From Larimichthys crocea (lineage: Eukaryota; Chordata; Actinopteri; Sciaenidae), in assembly GCF_000972845.2 (NCBI RefSeq), contig NC_040025.1, positions 16,308,126 through 16,372,125 of the forward strand: a stretch of DNA of 64,000 nucleotides, in the 5' to 3' direction. A program made the position numbers and the translations under genes. The notes beneath the pieces were generated by a model that was not told the DNA's origin, ran no database searches, and saw nothing but the letters and a program-made list of their open reading frames with translations. Position 1 is the stretch's first letter. Each line of letters starts with the position of its first letter. Positions 51,191 to 63,300 of this stretch are shown here, piece after piece.

Positions 51191-52228
51191 TTACTCTCTC
51201 TTGATATTGGTGAGCAGAGGGTCCGTGCTCTGTGAAGGCTGCCCAGACCGGCTTTTCCTGGTCTGGTGGGTCTTGACATGTTTGGAGAGGTGGTCACTCC
51301 TCATGAACCTCTTGCCGCACTGCTGACACCCAAAGCGCTTCTCTCCGGTGTGTGTGCGGAGGTGCCGCTGTAGCTCATCTGAACGGGTGAAGCTTTTACC
51401 ACAGAAGAGCCAGTTACAGATGAAGGGCCTCTCCCCGGCATGCCAACGCAGATGTGCCTTCAAGTGAGAGGTCTTCTTGTACACTTTCCCACACTCTGGG
51501 ATGTGGCAGATGTGCAGTCTCTTCTTTCCAAACTCTAACCCTCCACCATTCGCCTGGCAGTTGGGGCACTTGCAGCGGCGGCAGCGGCGAGTGGAGCTCA
51601 GCAGACCCTTGGAGGTGCCCTGGAGAAGCGCAGCTATCTGGGGCTGATGTCCCAAAACCAGCTGTCTGCCTAAGGAGAAGGGATGGTTGGAAGGGGTGGC
51701 ATTGGTTTGGGGAAGGCTCCACCACTGCTGCCCATCTTCCACATGGCCCCCGCTTAGGTGATGTCTGGCTGAGGAGTTCTGGAGGAAGCTGGGGAAGTTT
51801 TGTCCCACACTGTTGTGCTGAGGATAATAGGGGCCATTGGCCTGTGGCTGCGAGGACAGCACTTTGACAGGGGAGAGTTCGAATGAGTAGGAGGAGGGGG
51901 GTTCAGCCGGAGGGGTGAGAGGCAGCTCATGGTGGTGGTGATGATGGGGATGATGATGATGGTGACCCAGGCCAGACTGCATGTGTCCAGGAAACTGCAC
52001 CTTGGGCACTGTGAAGGTCATCTGGTGTGTACTTAGGGCTGTGCTTGGCGCCATGTCGTTGCTCCAGAGCTGAAACATTCCTGATGTGGAGCTGACGGTG
52101 CCCTCGTAGGGAAACTGGGAGCCTTCTGAGCCCATAGTGCCTCCCACCTGCCAGGCCTGGCTACAGGTGGTGGCCAGGAAGGAGAGGGCGTTAGGTGCTC
52201 CCTCTGGAGAGGAACTGGGCGTCCGGTC
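51191..52228 (-). CDS. sp5l: sp5l coding exon 2 (transactivation region, Btd box, zinc fingers, stop)
   Basis: It begins after TTTCACCACACAG with [18 protein letters not shown]. The frame is open further upstream as [14 protein letters not shown], but that part is intron read-through: it contains the acceptor and polypyrimidine tract. The linker between fingers 1 and 2 is HAGERPF instead of the usual HTGERPF. Confidence 0.95.
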   Translation of the reverse strand, partial: DRTPSSSPEGAPNALSFLATTCSQAWQVGGTMGSEGSQFPYEGTVSSTSGMFQLWSNDMAPSTALSTHQMTFTVPKVQFPGHMQSGLGHHHHHPHHHHHHELPLTPPAEPPSSYSFELSPVKVLSSQPQANGPYYPQHNSVGQNFPSFLQNSSARHHLSGGHVEDGQQWWSLPQTNATPSNHPFSLGRQLVLGHQPQIAALLQGTSKGLLSSTRRCRRCKCPNCQANGGGLEFGKKRLHICHIPECGKVYKKTSHLKAHLRWHAGERPFICNWLFCGKSFTRSDELQRHLRTHTGEKRFGCQQCGKRFMRSDHLSKHVKTHQTRKSRSGQPSQSTDPLLTNIKRE

Positions 52229-52603
52229 CTGTGTGGTGAAACAAAAAAACACATTACATACATGGACCACCTTGAAGACAACTTAAAGCTTTATATCTCC
52301 CTTAATGTAAAATTTAAAGATTATCTTAAAGACTATATTATGTATTATATTATCATCAATTAATTGAAAGACTTAAACTAAACATTTGTCCTGATATTCT
52401 TTAGTCTGTTTTATGTTCATTTGCAAATTATTTTACCATTATAACAAGTTAATTATTTTCATAGGGATCAAGCATTTATTACGCACGACTCACAGAACTA
52501 AAAAGCAGATAATTAATCCGGGTGCATTGTGTTAAAAGAGACAACAAACCTGTAAAAAGGTGTGCAAAAAGTTGTCAGTCCTTTGTATCGCCAGCGCAGC
52601 CAT
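51191..52603 (-). CDS. sp5l: sp5l (Sp5-like), Sp/Buttonhead C2H2 zinc-finger transcription factor; two exons
   Basis: This is a nuclear DNA-binding regulator of the Sp family, which binds GC/GT boxes. Sp5-type genes are direct Wnt/beta-catenin targets in fish and mammals. Exon 1 (52550-52603) joins exon 2 (51191-52228) in phase 0, giving 363 aa. An Sp-box-like [11 protein letters not shown] lies near residues 32-42 and a His-rich run at 107-118, followed by [11 protein letters not shown]. The Buttonhead box CRRCKCPNC is at 234-242. Three C2H2 fingers span about 259-281, 289-311 and 319-339. The fingers ([36 protein letters not shown]) carry the standard Sp recognition residues. The N-terminus [23 protein letters not shown], the LPLTPPA segment and the QIAALLQ motif are Sp5 hallmarks. 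The C-terminus [10 protein letters not shown] favours the fish sp5l paralog over sp5a; that choice is from memory. Confidence 0.93.
52550..52603 (-). CDS. sp5l: sp5l coding exon 1 (18 codons)
   Basis: It encodes [18 protein letters not shown] and ends TTACAG|GTTTGT in phase 0, matching the short Sp5 first exon (human MAAVAVLRNDSLQAFLQ). It is too short to be found as a long frame and was identified by looking upstream of exon 2 for the Sp5 start. Confidence 0.93.
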
Positions 52604-52898
52604 CTGTCCTGTCCTCCTCCACGCACCTGCAACACAAACTGCGCCGAGAGGCGACGACGCACAAAGTCTAAACTACAGCTCGGAGCGCAGAAGGAAAGGA
52701 TGCTCGCATTCAGATCTTGGGTGACTCAGGCACTCTGGTAGAATAGACTGTGAAATCCCGCGACATTCAAATGTTTCTCAGTCCACTCGGTAAATTTTGT
52801 TCGTGTGCTAACAGTCCAGATGATTTGGTGTTGAAGCAGCCGTGAATGCCCGTCTGAAGTTAGAGGCAGAGACGCGCGCAGTAAATCCTTGCGATCAT
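52604..52898 (-). other. sp5l: sp5l 5' UTR (predicted)
   Basis: Predicted by placing transcription about 30 nt downstream of the TATA box at 52927-52932. The region is GC-richer than its surroundings, with several CpGs. Confidence 0.45.
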
Positions 52899-52905
52899 CT
52901 CAAAG
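52898..52905. promoter_or_regulatory. Candidate TCF/LEF site at the sp5l start region
   Basis: CTCAAAGG differs at one position from WWCAAAGG. Further matches are AACAAAG at 53309-53315 and ATCAAAG at 53967-53973, within 1.4 kb upstream. Wnt control of Sp5 genes is established; use of these particular sites is inference, and such short motifs occur often by chance. Confidence 0.3.
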
Positions 52906-52926
52906 GCGCCTGAGCTGCATCTTCTC

Positions 52927-52932
52927 TTTATA
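52927..52932 (-). promoter_or_regulatory. sp5l: TATA box of sp5l
   Basis: The minus strand reads CTCTATAAAGAG here, about 325 nt upstream of the start codon, in a locally CpG-containing stretch. It is the only good TATA match near the gene. Confidence 0.55.
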
Positions 52933-55900
52933 GAGAGAAAAGATCCTCTCAACGGGGTCTCCAGTATGATGCAGGAGAGCCAGTCAATAGAGAGGAGATG
53001 TGAAGGAGGGAGGAGGGGGGATTGTTAGGTGAAGGGGTGGGCTACTCATAATTTCACCCAATTTCAACCAAATGCTGACCCCAAGAACTGACTCCTCCTC
53101 CAATTGTTCTGAAAAAAAAATGAGGCATGATTAAAAAAAATCCCCTGTAATGTTTCACTTAGAGTATCCTCATGTACTGTAACTTCTCTGGAGATTTTGT
53201 ATTCCATTTAAGTTTCAAGTAAATCCACAAAAAAACTATTTCAAAGTGTTAACAATCACTGTTTCTGAAACTTTCAGTGTCTACATTTAGGACCACGCTT
53301 AGTACAAGAACAAAGTGCTTAGTCTGTTAAAAGATCTAAGATTAATATAGCCAGCTTAGTCAAAATATTTTTCACACTGGGAGCATTTGCATACTGCTTT
53401 AAGTCCACTGTGGGAATTCAAGTAAATATAGTAAACACATGGATTTTTATTTTTGGCAACAATAAATGATGCTGCGTTAAATGAAAAGGTGGGCAAACTA
53501 TCACCTCCAGTCAATAAATATTAAGACAAAAAAACAAACAAACAAATAGAATTTTAAAAAGTAATTGATTCATACTTACAGGACAGCAAAAAAAGTACAT
53601 GTGGGATGAAAAATAAAACGTTATGTCAGAGACAGTGATGTCAGGCCAAAAAGATCTTATTACATTTAATTATAGTTCTGTATATAATAATAATTTTGCA
53701 TTAACATGCACTTTTGGTTTAGTTAAATTAAAATGTGAAGCTGCAGTTATGCACAATTCTGCTTACATACATCATGTAGATAATGAGCACAAACCGTTTT
53801 TATTTTTGGATACAAAGATGAAGAAATACATGGACTGTATTTTTTTTTTCTTCATTCACTGATTATGACAGCAGCAGAACAGCTCTTCAGCCTGGCAGGC
53901 GTGAGGCTCACACACTATGAAGACAGTCACAGTATTTTCCCTCACAAAGCTAATTGATAAAACTCAATCAAAGCCTCTGAGTTCTCACCAGTGGGTGACA
54001 TGTCAAATAGGCTACCCTGTGTGACATTCTCACATTTCAGAGTTCAAGTAGAGGCCGCTTCAGATCTGCTCCATTAAATGCAGATTGAGGCTTAATCTCA
54101 TTCTGTAAGTCTGTTCACCATTACAATGTTAAGAGTTTAAATCCAGGCTGGGAACCTGTTTCTCATGTAAATTCCTAGTTCCTCACTTATCTACTTATCT
54201 ACTCCTTATTTCACAGACTGTGATCCTTAAACAAACATACCCCAAATAGGAGGCAGCTAGGAAATTTCTAAACTTCCTAAATTATTTTGAACTGAAATGT
54301 AAAGTTTCTTGTATTCCACTTAAGTTGTAAATGTTAGAATTAAACCATTAAAAAAACAAAACAAAAGGCAGTGAAATCATCACCAAACTGTACCATTTGG
54401 TTAAGCTTACGTTATGTCCTTGACAGAGAGACACCTCAGTGTGGAACAAAAGATTTCTCCTGACTCACAATGACGTACAGACTTCAGCTGCAGCCCGCAA
54501 ACAAGTCACATGGATTGTGTTTTCTTTTTTTAATATGAGGACCAAACTGAGTGAGTCTGAAAATATGTGTGTTGGAACTTAAAAAAAAAAAAGGACAAAT
54601 CTATAAAAAATATTTACAAGATGTTAGACCGGATTAATTATTAGCTTTACAAAAAACAGCAAAGCTAAGAAAGAAGCATTTTTATGAATTATGATTGTTT
54701 TATGTTTCCTAATACCTCTGGCTTGAAATACAAATTGAACAAAATAATTTCAGAATAGATAAACATATGCAACGGTGCAGTTAAAGACAAATGCACAGAT
54801 TGTGTACGATACAAATCCCTCATGCAAATATTAAGAAATATGATGTAACACCACAACAACATCATTGAGGGAAAATGATTCCAAATTAAAGTGAACATTT
54901 ACGATGAAAGAAAACAGTAGTAAAGGAGAAGAGCGAGAAGGACATGAAAAAAGAAGTGTATCTTGGAGGCAGAGGTATACCATGTCTCTGGTTTATTACA
55001 GAGCAGAAGTTGTTAATTACCCTGATTCTTATTTCCTGTCCCCTCTTCCCCCACGCCACCCCACCCCCACTGTACTGCCTCCCAGATGAGTGGCTTTGAA
55101 GTGCAAAGTACTCTCTCCTCACTTTGAACTGTGAAAACAATGCTCATGTGGTGGTGCTTACCTTCCCCATGTTACCTCATTTAAATAGACCTGGATACGG
55201 CTTCCACAGTTTTCAAGGGAAAACTCATTTCCAGAGAAAGAGGTCCCTGTGTTCATTAAACAGCTGGTGAGATTGGTGGTAATCAGGCCCACTCCGTCAT
55301 ACATCGCACGATGCTCAGACTGGGTGGCTACCAGCAAATTCAACTTCAAAACTGACACTGACGAAATCCCAACAAGGCGATATGCTCTAATGCATCTTTT
55401 TCTAAACAGAAAAACACAGAAAGTGCATCTAAGAAAAAATCTAACAGACTTTAAAACTCAACAGGGCTTTTTGTGATACTTGAAACCTCACGATCCTGGA
55501 AGAGTTCTAAGTCCTTTTGTTCACTGTAGAAAACAAATGGTGTTGTTTGTGTTGCAGACATAATCTTACTCTTAAGTTCAGAACGTAGAATATGCAAGTG
55601 GCTACTCAAGCTGTTTTTATCATGCCTGGGGGGCAGTTTAAAAGCCTCAGATCACTAAATTGTCCCAGCTGTCCTGACCATCTGCACTCGAAAAGGGCAG
55701 CCATGGAGGAGAGCAGCCTTTGTACTGGTGGCCATGTCAAAAAGCCAATTTTACAGCACTGTGCTGCCTCAATGGCCCTCGTGTGACAAATGTGGCCTAA
55801 TGGATGAGACAGACAGCATGTAAAAGCCTGCTGCTAACTGTAGTGCTTCACTCTTTAACCATTCAGCAATCCAAGGCAGGACAAGATGGAGCGTAATTAC

Positions 55901-57137
55901 CATGACACATGACACACTGAGTTTCATTGGGATGAGGAGCAACACCAACAGCTGGACTTTACAGTGCAACAATTTGATACTGCATTCAGGAGTCTCTTTC
56001 TTGTTTCCTATTGAGTTAGACATGTGTGTGTGTGTGTGTGTGTGTGTCTGAGATGGGTTGAGGTGCACAGAGACATATTGAAGAGAGATTGATGTGTACA
56101 ATCAGGCACATTGAGGTTTACCGCTGTAGCCAAATGTGCCTTGCTCAGTAACTACTCACTGCAACTCAGATCCATCCATGATGTGAGTTTAAACTTTTCA
56201 CTTCAGTCACAACATGTTATTTTGATGGTCATGCTGGCTTTTTGTGTGAATACAAGACCTCCACTTGTCTGCCCATTCAGGAATTTGAACTTGTTCAAAA
56301 CTCTTTTGCCACCTAAGCTCTGCTCCTAATATCTTTCTACGTGTTATATTTATTTGGCAGTTTGGTGATGATGTTAAAACCGATGAAAACAACATTTCTC
56401 CCTCTTCTTCTGCTCACACAGGAATAATGTAACGATGAATTAATGCTGTAGGAATACCTCAATTAAATCATTTTTTCTTTCTTGGAAGAGCACTTCAATC
56501 TCCAAAATGGCTTATAAGTTATTAATTAATTACTCAATCTTTGCTTGGAAGCATTGTAGCTCTTTAATGGCTTTAAGAGATTTTATTTAAGGTTTTAATT
56601 TAATGTCTTAGTTTGCAAATTAAATAAAATTATAAATCCTATTAAGTGTCATCAGACTCTAATAGAAATTAAAGCATAAATCAGAGAATCACAGTATTTA
56701 ATTAGTTTTGCAGTACTTCTCGATATCACAACAGAGTTCAGTGATGATTCCCACCCTTGTACCACCGTTTACATTGCTAGGTGTGTGAGAAGTAGAAAAC
56801 TCACAAATCATAATTCCCTCATCTCTTGTCCATTAGCATGTATGAAAACCCCAAAATCTCCAGTCTTGGGCAGACGCAGGCAGACAGCACGCATCTCCAC
56901 TTGTCAAAGAAAACTTTTATCAATACCAAGAGCACTTGAAGTTTGTTTGCATTTTGTTTTCCAGCACTCTTAACAACTTCAGAAGTCAGATCACAGGAGT
57001 ATCTGATCAAAGCGCTTCGTGGTTAGTTCTGGAAACACAGGAGTGCTATGCCATGCTTTGATACTCCACATCAATATTTCAATTCAACAATCACTTGACA
57101 TGCACCCATACTCCCAGAGACGAAAGACGAAAGGGGA

Positions 57138-57141
<4 letters not shown>

Positions 57142-57197
<56 letters not shown>
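57142..57197. repeat. (GA)n microsatellite upstream of sp5l
   Basis: About 28 GA units in the sp5l upstream flank. Confidence 0.95.
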
Positions 57198-57200
<3 letters not shown>

Positions 57201-57829
57201 AGGGAAGATGGAGGGGGTTTGGGAAGTACATATAAAAGAAATGGATTGAAGAAATCGCTGCCTTCTTCACCTTTGTGACAGTTATAGAAAATAAACTGAG
57301 ATGCCCTTTACCACTAATGAAATCTACACAAATCTCGAGTATGACAGTCCAAGTTAAATCAGTTTTATCATGCAACAGATTTTAGTCAACAAAATGTTGT
57401 GTTGCATGGCAAGTCACCAAATAAAAACTAACCACAGAACTGATTTTTTTTTGTTTAATAGGCTCAAGATTCACAATAACCTCACTTATGTATCAGTAGT
57501 GAAGTTAAAACAGTTGTCACAGACTGAAAATCTGAGCAGAGGATGTGTTTCATGTTTTATCAAAGGAAAGTAGTACAGGAACTCTGCAGTGATAAAGATG
57601 AATACAGTCCATCTGCCAAATGTCACTTTCATGGTGCTTCATAGCCATTTCATCATCTCAACAGGATATGACATGCTTTGAAGGTTTTGGCCTATAAAAT
57701 ATGGCGTTTGATCTGAAAAAGAGACTTGTGGCAAAGTTGCATGAAAAGATGTAGTCAATCAAGAGATAATAAGTGACACAGCTACAAGTAAAGCCCAAAG
57801 TAAAATAAATTGAGTCATTTACAGTAACT

Positions 57830-58215
57830 TATTTAATTTTAAACATTTTGGGATATACACTTATTTGCTTTCTTGCTGAAAATTAGATGAACTGTTTGAA
57901 ACCCCTCTCATATTTTATGTTCAGCATTAGGTTGGATGAAACAGCTAACCTGAGTCTGACCTTTTAACAAACAAAGTGGAAAAAAATGACAAGTTGAGGT
58001 GGTTCTTAGCTGGAAGCAGTAACTTCCTGAAGTTCTGTTGGTTGCTGGAGAGTGCCACAGTGACGATTAGACTGCAAGTTGCAAGTTTTGCAGCCGGTGT
58101 ACTTTCTCCTTTACGCTTGTAATGGAGGCTGAGGTGAGGACTATTCAGTTGGTTGCAGTCTGAAACTTCACGAGTAGATGCCACTAAATCCTACACTCTG
58201 GACCTTTAATGTATA
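57830..58215 (+). mobile_element. Composite percomorph repeat remnants
   Basis: The left part reads AAACATTTTGGGATATACAC then TTATTTGCTTTCTTGCTGA, a very common percomorph repeat. The right end, GCCACTAAATCCTACACTCT then GGACCTTTAA, matches the terminal sequence of another common non-autonomous element. Probably a nested or adjacent pair. Confidence 0.65.
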
Positions 58216-61200
58216 TGCGTCTATAATTAACTACACATATATAAATATATATGATTGGACTAAACACAACATACCAGACCCATATTTATAGATTTTTTTT
58301 CTCCATGCAGATGCAATATGTCGGTCTTGTTGTTGTTTATATGTAAGTATATATTTGTGTATATTTGTATTTTTAAAACTACAGAGAGGTGAAGTCAAAT
58401 CATTAATAGACTATTTGTCATACTTGTCCAGTAATGTTGATTCTGATTGCTGATTAAGACACCGGCAGTGTGACAGTTTCCTGTTGGTGCTTAAAGTATC
58501 CACTGCATGCACCCTTTCTGCATGTGCTGTGTTTATGTTAATTCATATCCCGAACACAACATTTAAAATTAATGATAACTAATTTACCAGGAAAGAATGA
58601 ATTGTTTATTCATAGGGTTTGCTGTGTAAATTCCCTAAAAAGAGGAATTCCCACACAATTACCTGTCTGTACAATGCCACATAAAATGAATAATAAAAAA
58701 GCAAACGTAGAGACAAAAGAAAAAGGAAACAATGGGATTATCAATCACAAAGCATCTCCAAACACATTTAGACAAAGATAAATAATTAGCTTTAACACTT
58801 GACAATATCATTTACAACCACATCAATGTAATGTGGGTATTGTAGCATGCAGGGACCAAACTAATTGATCTTATAGCTTTGTTCAGTGTCTGTGGGAGAT
58901 GTGAGCACCTGTCACAGTGATATTGGCGTCTGATCTAAACTACTGTACTCAGATGGGACTGACTCCAGAAGGAAATGGGAATAAAATCACATGAGTTGTC
59001 AAAAGACTCGAGTCTCACTCTGTCAGTGAGACTGACCATGTTTAACCTTATTTCACCTTGTTGTATAATATTATTGTTGTGTACAGAAGGCCTTTAGTAG
59101 CATTAAAAAAAGAAACCTAAAATGTCATGGATCTCATATCATAAATATTACTGAGGAAGCCCCAGCATGCCATCTGGAATGAGGGACTTGGTCGGTATGG
59201 TAACCGGATCTCATGGCAAGGCTCCAACTGAAATCAGAAATGCAAAGTAGGAGCAGGGGTACAAGGGCTACATGTGCAGAGGAGTGCCACACAGCCAGAG
59301 CAGTAGATTTATTTGTAAACGTACGCCTGTGATGCCACTATCTGTTAAGCCCCTCAGTCAGCTCAGCCTGCGTAATGTGAGGGGAAGTGTCACCCTGTCA
59401 CCACCATGCCAGGGATCAGCCTGCTGTTTGTGTGTACTGCGAACCAAGCCAAGCTTTGAGGAGGAGGGGGGAAAATGACACAGAGGCTCTTTCATCTAAT
59501 CCTTGTGGTGTAATTTGCACCTCAGTAAATTTAATTGATGACTACTGATCAAATGCTTGCCTTTGAAAATAAAATCTTTGGGATTGTTATTTCCCTCTTC
59601 AACCTGCAAAAAGAATTCTTAATGCACCTGATGAGAGGTTTCTAACTGACGGATCAGTTTTTGAGAGTTTGAAGTCTGGTACAGTGCATTGAACTGAACT
59701 ACAGCTCATGCCAATATTGTGAGTATTTCCTTTTATTCAATACATTAACTTCAACAAATTTGAACTATGCAAACTTCATTGAGCAAACTTGGATAGAGCA
59801 GACTTTTCTTTTCCACAACACGCAGCAGCACTAGCATATGCACCTGTGTTCTATGTGTGCTGCTTCCTCCAGAGATCCAACCTGAGCATCAATGTCATTC
59901 AGACAAATGGATAGTGACAGGCCAAGCTTATCAGTGTCAACGTCAGGCTGCTCTCCGGGACTTTGATTCCGCACTTTTCCCACAGCTGAACAGAAGGCTG
60001 TGCTTTGCAAAACAAACCAACAAACAGGGAACCTGAAGAGTGTGATGAAAGAGTAAACAACATGGCCTGGTAACATGCCCCACAACCATGACACTTCCTA
60101 AGTAGGTTACCATGGAGGGTAACCCAATTTAACACATGTGTTTGATTGTAGTCAGAACATGCTGAGAACTTCAGGAAGTTCACACCGCCCCGGTGTAGTG
60201 GGCCTGATGAAGATTGATCCGTCTCAGGACCTTGGCCTTGAAAAAATCAAATGGGCCCACCACTAATGCCCTTGCACGTGTACTGTACAAAGCAGTTCAT
60301 TATCAAGAAAAAAAATATAGGGAGTCAATCTATTGATGTTGCTTAACTAATTGTAAAGCAGGGGATTCAAAAGCAGATGTTGCATTTCAAAGCAGTTGTG
60401 AGCAAGGAGACAGGTTATGATTTATGCTAAAATGTGTGGCTTCAAAGCGTCGAACGCGGCTTCTAAACAAATTGAACAAGTCAAGCGCTATTCACCCAGG
60501 ACCAGGAGGGAGCCCAGCGCATGTAGATCAGAGGCGCACGGCTGCCGCTTGTAATATCACTCAGTGGAAGAGGGGTCCCACTGGGGAAAAGCAGCACACA
60601 GAGGCTAACACTGCGCTCTGCTTGCACAGAAAGGAATTATGTACGAATGCAGCTGCAACACCTGTGCAGAAACTACACCCCCACCCAACAACCCCCAACC
60701 CCCCTGCTACCCTCCTGGAGCATCCACACAGGGGGAGTGGAGAGGGGTGGGCAGCACCTTGAGACTTGACATCATTTCTGTGGATGGCACAATTATTTGG
60801 GAGGAGATCGAAGAGTTGGTAGAAGATGCGAGGCCTATGTCAACATACTGATGCAATTTTAGTAAACATGGATAAAGCCGGGTTACTTGTTGGGAAGATT
60901 GGTGGATGAGGAGGGGGATTTTAAAATGTGTTTATCACTGTTGTCTTCTAAATGAGGCAGGCTGTGTGAAATGTCTTTGGGAAAATGGATAATAACTGAC
61001 TGGACTAATCTCTGATCTTACAGTAAAAACATAAACATAAAAGTAAGGGAGTTCAGTAAATGGAAATGATGGATTATAATCATAATTTTACATTTGATGA
61101 ATTGTTTTCTGTTTTTAAAATACAAACATGGATACTTACAGGATTTATTAATGATACATCCCGTGCAAGGAATTGCAAAGGACTGGTGTTTCATCCTGGA

Positions 61201-63129
61201 TTTTACACTACAGAAGTGTTCCTCCTTGTTGACGTTGCCATACATGTAAAAAGACAGACTGCACGGACTTCTCTCAAGTCATTTTTTTCTGTCTGTTTTC
61301 TTCTATTTGATGCAGCCTAAATTGGGACGGGAGAAACGAATTGCTAAATTTTTAATTAACTTCACAACATCTGCACTTGTGCTTTGAGAGAGCAGCGAGA
61401 TTTCCTTTTAACCTATTCCAGCACATTTGCACACCAAGGTAAATCTTGATGCTGGCACTCTTACAGAAAGGAAGAAAAAAAAAATCAAAAATGGAAATGA
61501 ACTCTCACTTGTGTGTGCAGATCAAAGCGGCAGAATTATTCAACTTTTTGCCATTGCTTGATCTTCAAAAAAGAAGAGAGAAAAAGTAGGGGAGATCTAG
61601 ATGGATGAATCAGTTTGAGTTTTAGTGTTCTTTAGTTGTTTTAGGAGCCTTTCGTTTTCTCATCTGGTGTACTTGTTTGTGCACCATGTGCATTAATGTT
61701 TCAGTTCTGGGCTGTCTCATTGTTCAGGTAAACAGGCATATGCGTATGTCTTGCTTGGACTATAATCCAAAACATACTTTAAACATTTTCTCTTCTATCT
61801 CAATTCATTTTTCTTTATTTCAATAAAGTGATTAAGTATTTAAGTTCTCCTGACACTGATGTTTCTCTGGAAAAAACGACTCATTAAGACTGAATGAATA
61901 AAATGAAATATTCTTTTAATTCCTGAAATATATGCATTAAAAATAATTGGTGCATCATTAGCTTGCCCTCTGGTAGATGAGGTATTCGTGTACTGATGAA
62001 GAGTTTCCTACATTGTCACTATTAAAATGAATTAATATAACATTTACTCGATATGTGACATTGTGACCAAAAATCAAGTTCTACAGAGAATATTAAAACA
62101 ATAAAATTCTCCAGTGTGCGCATGTAAAATCTGGAGTCTTTTTCATTGACATCAACCGATTCAGGAGGAGTAGTAGAAGTATTGTCACTCACACTCAAAT
62201 TATAACTCTTCTATTTTTGCCACACATGGTGAGGTAGCATACAGTTCATTGCCACCCCACTAGAGAGGGCTGTTGAAAAGGCAACAAAAGTAACTGAAGT
62301 ACATTGAAGACTTGATCACACCTCTGCAGAGGGTGATTATTTACAATTTCCATGTATAGATTTTAAGTAGATTGATGTACTATCTACCTTAAATCATCTT
62401 AAACATGACTCCTACTGATTTTGATACCTTCTCCCTCTGCTGCTACAGTCTTTCCTGTCAGGTTAGAAGTCTATGAAATCGGAGCAGGTAGTGAGTCCCC
62501 CACCCCCACCCCTCAGTTGCAGGCATCTGCACGGGCAGTCTTGACTGATGTGGGTGATATCACAGCACACCAAAGCTCCTTTAACAAATCTCCCTTTGAT
62601 ACAGCACACACAATGGTGTCTCTATAGGAAAACCCCCTTAGCTCTCTGTCTGTGTGTGGGGCGAAGTCTCAAACAGACAAGAAAATGGCACCGAAAAAAA
62701 ACTAAATGAGACAAAGCTTCTGGGTGAAGAGAAAAAAAAAACTTTGGCGAATTTGCTTTTTCCTATATCTCCACAAGAGGACACTGCTCCCACATTTCAT
62801 CTACTTCATGCTGCCACCATATATCATCATTTCTTTTGTTTCTTTTGTCTTTTGAATTATTAAAAACTGTGGTATTGTATGCATTGGTCAATAAATACAC
62901 CAGACATGTCTTCTTATCTTTATTTATTCTGAATAATAATTGTGTATAATTTTGTATTCTTGAAACAGTACCAAGAACAGGTGAAGCTCAGGGCACAGAA
63001 AAAGGGCATAGTGAAATAAATACATTCACTGATTAAATCTGAAAATTACTAAGATAATATTACATGTTATTTATGCATAAAAAGAGCCACTGAATTATAA
63101 TAACTGTTTGGTTAGAAACGTCCCATCCG

Positions 63130-63300
63130 TTCAGGCACACTGACGGCTGTTGCTCTTCCTCGGGTTTCTTCCTTTTTTTTCTTGTGAAAGGTTTTTATTT
63201 TTTTGTTAATCTTGCCTTCTCTGAAGCAAGAGTGCTGTATGCTATACAGATTGTGAAGCGCTTACAGTCGAATTTGTGAATTGACTTGCAGAAAAAACCC
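63130..63300 (-). mobile_element. SINE-like repeat remnant, inverted copy of the 2434-2560 family
   Basis: On the minus strand it reads TTCACAAATTCGACTGTAAG then CGCTTCACAATCTGTATAGC, the same family as near 2460. No coding capacity. Confidence 0.5.

Noticed and set aside
51454..51867. 137-aa plus-strand frame
   Set aside because: It is the antisense shadow of sp5l exon 2.
55158..55476. Overlapping frames on both strands
   Set aside because: No recognisable family and no splice pairing. Possibly unique non-coding sequence.
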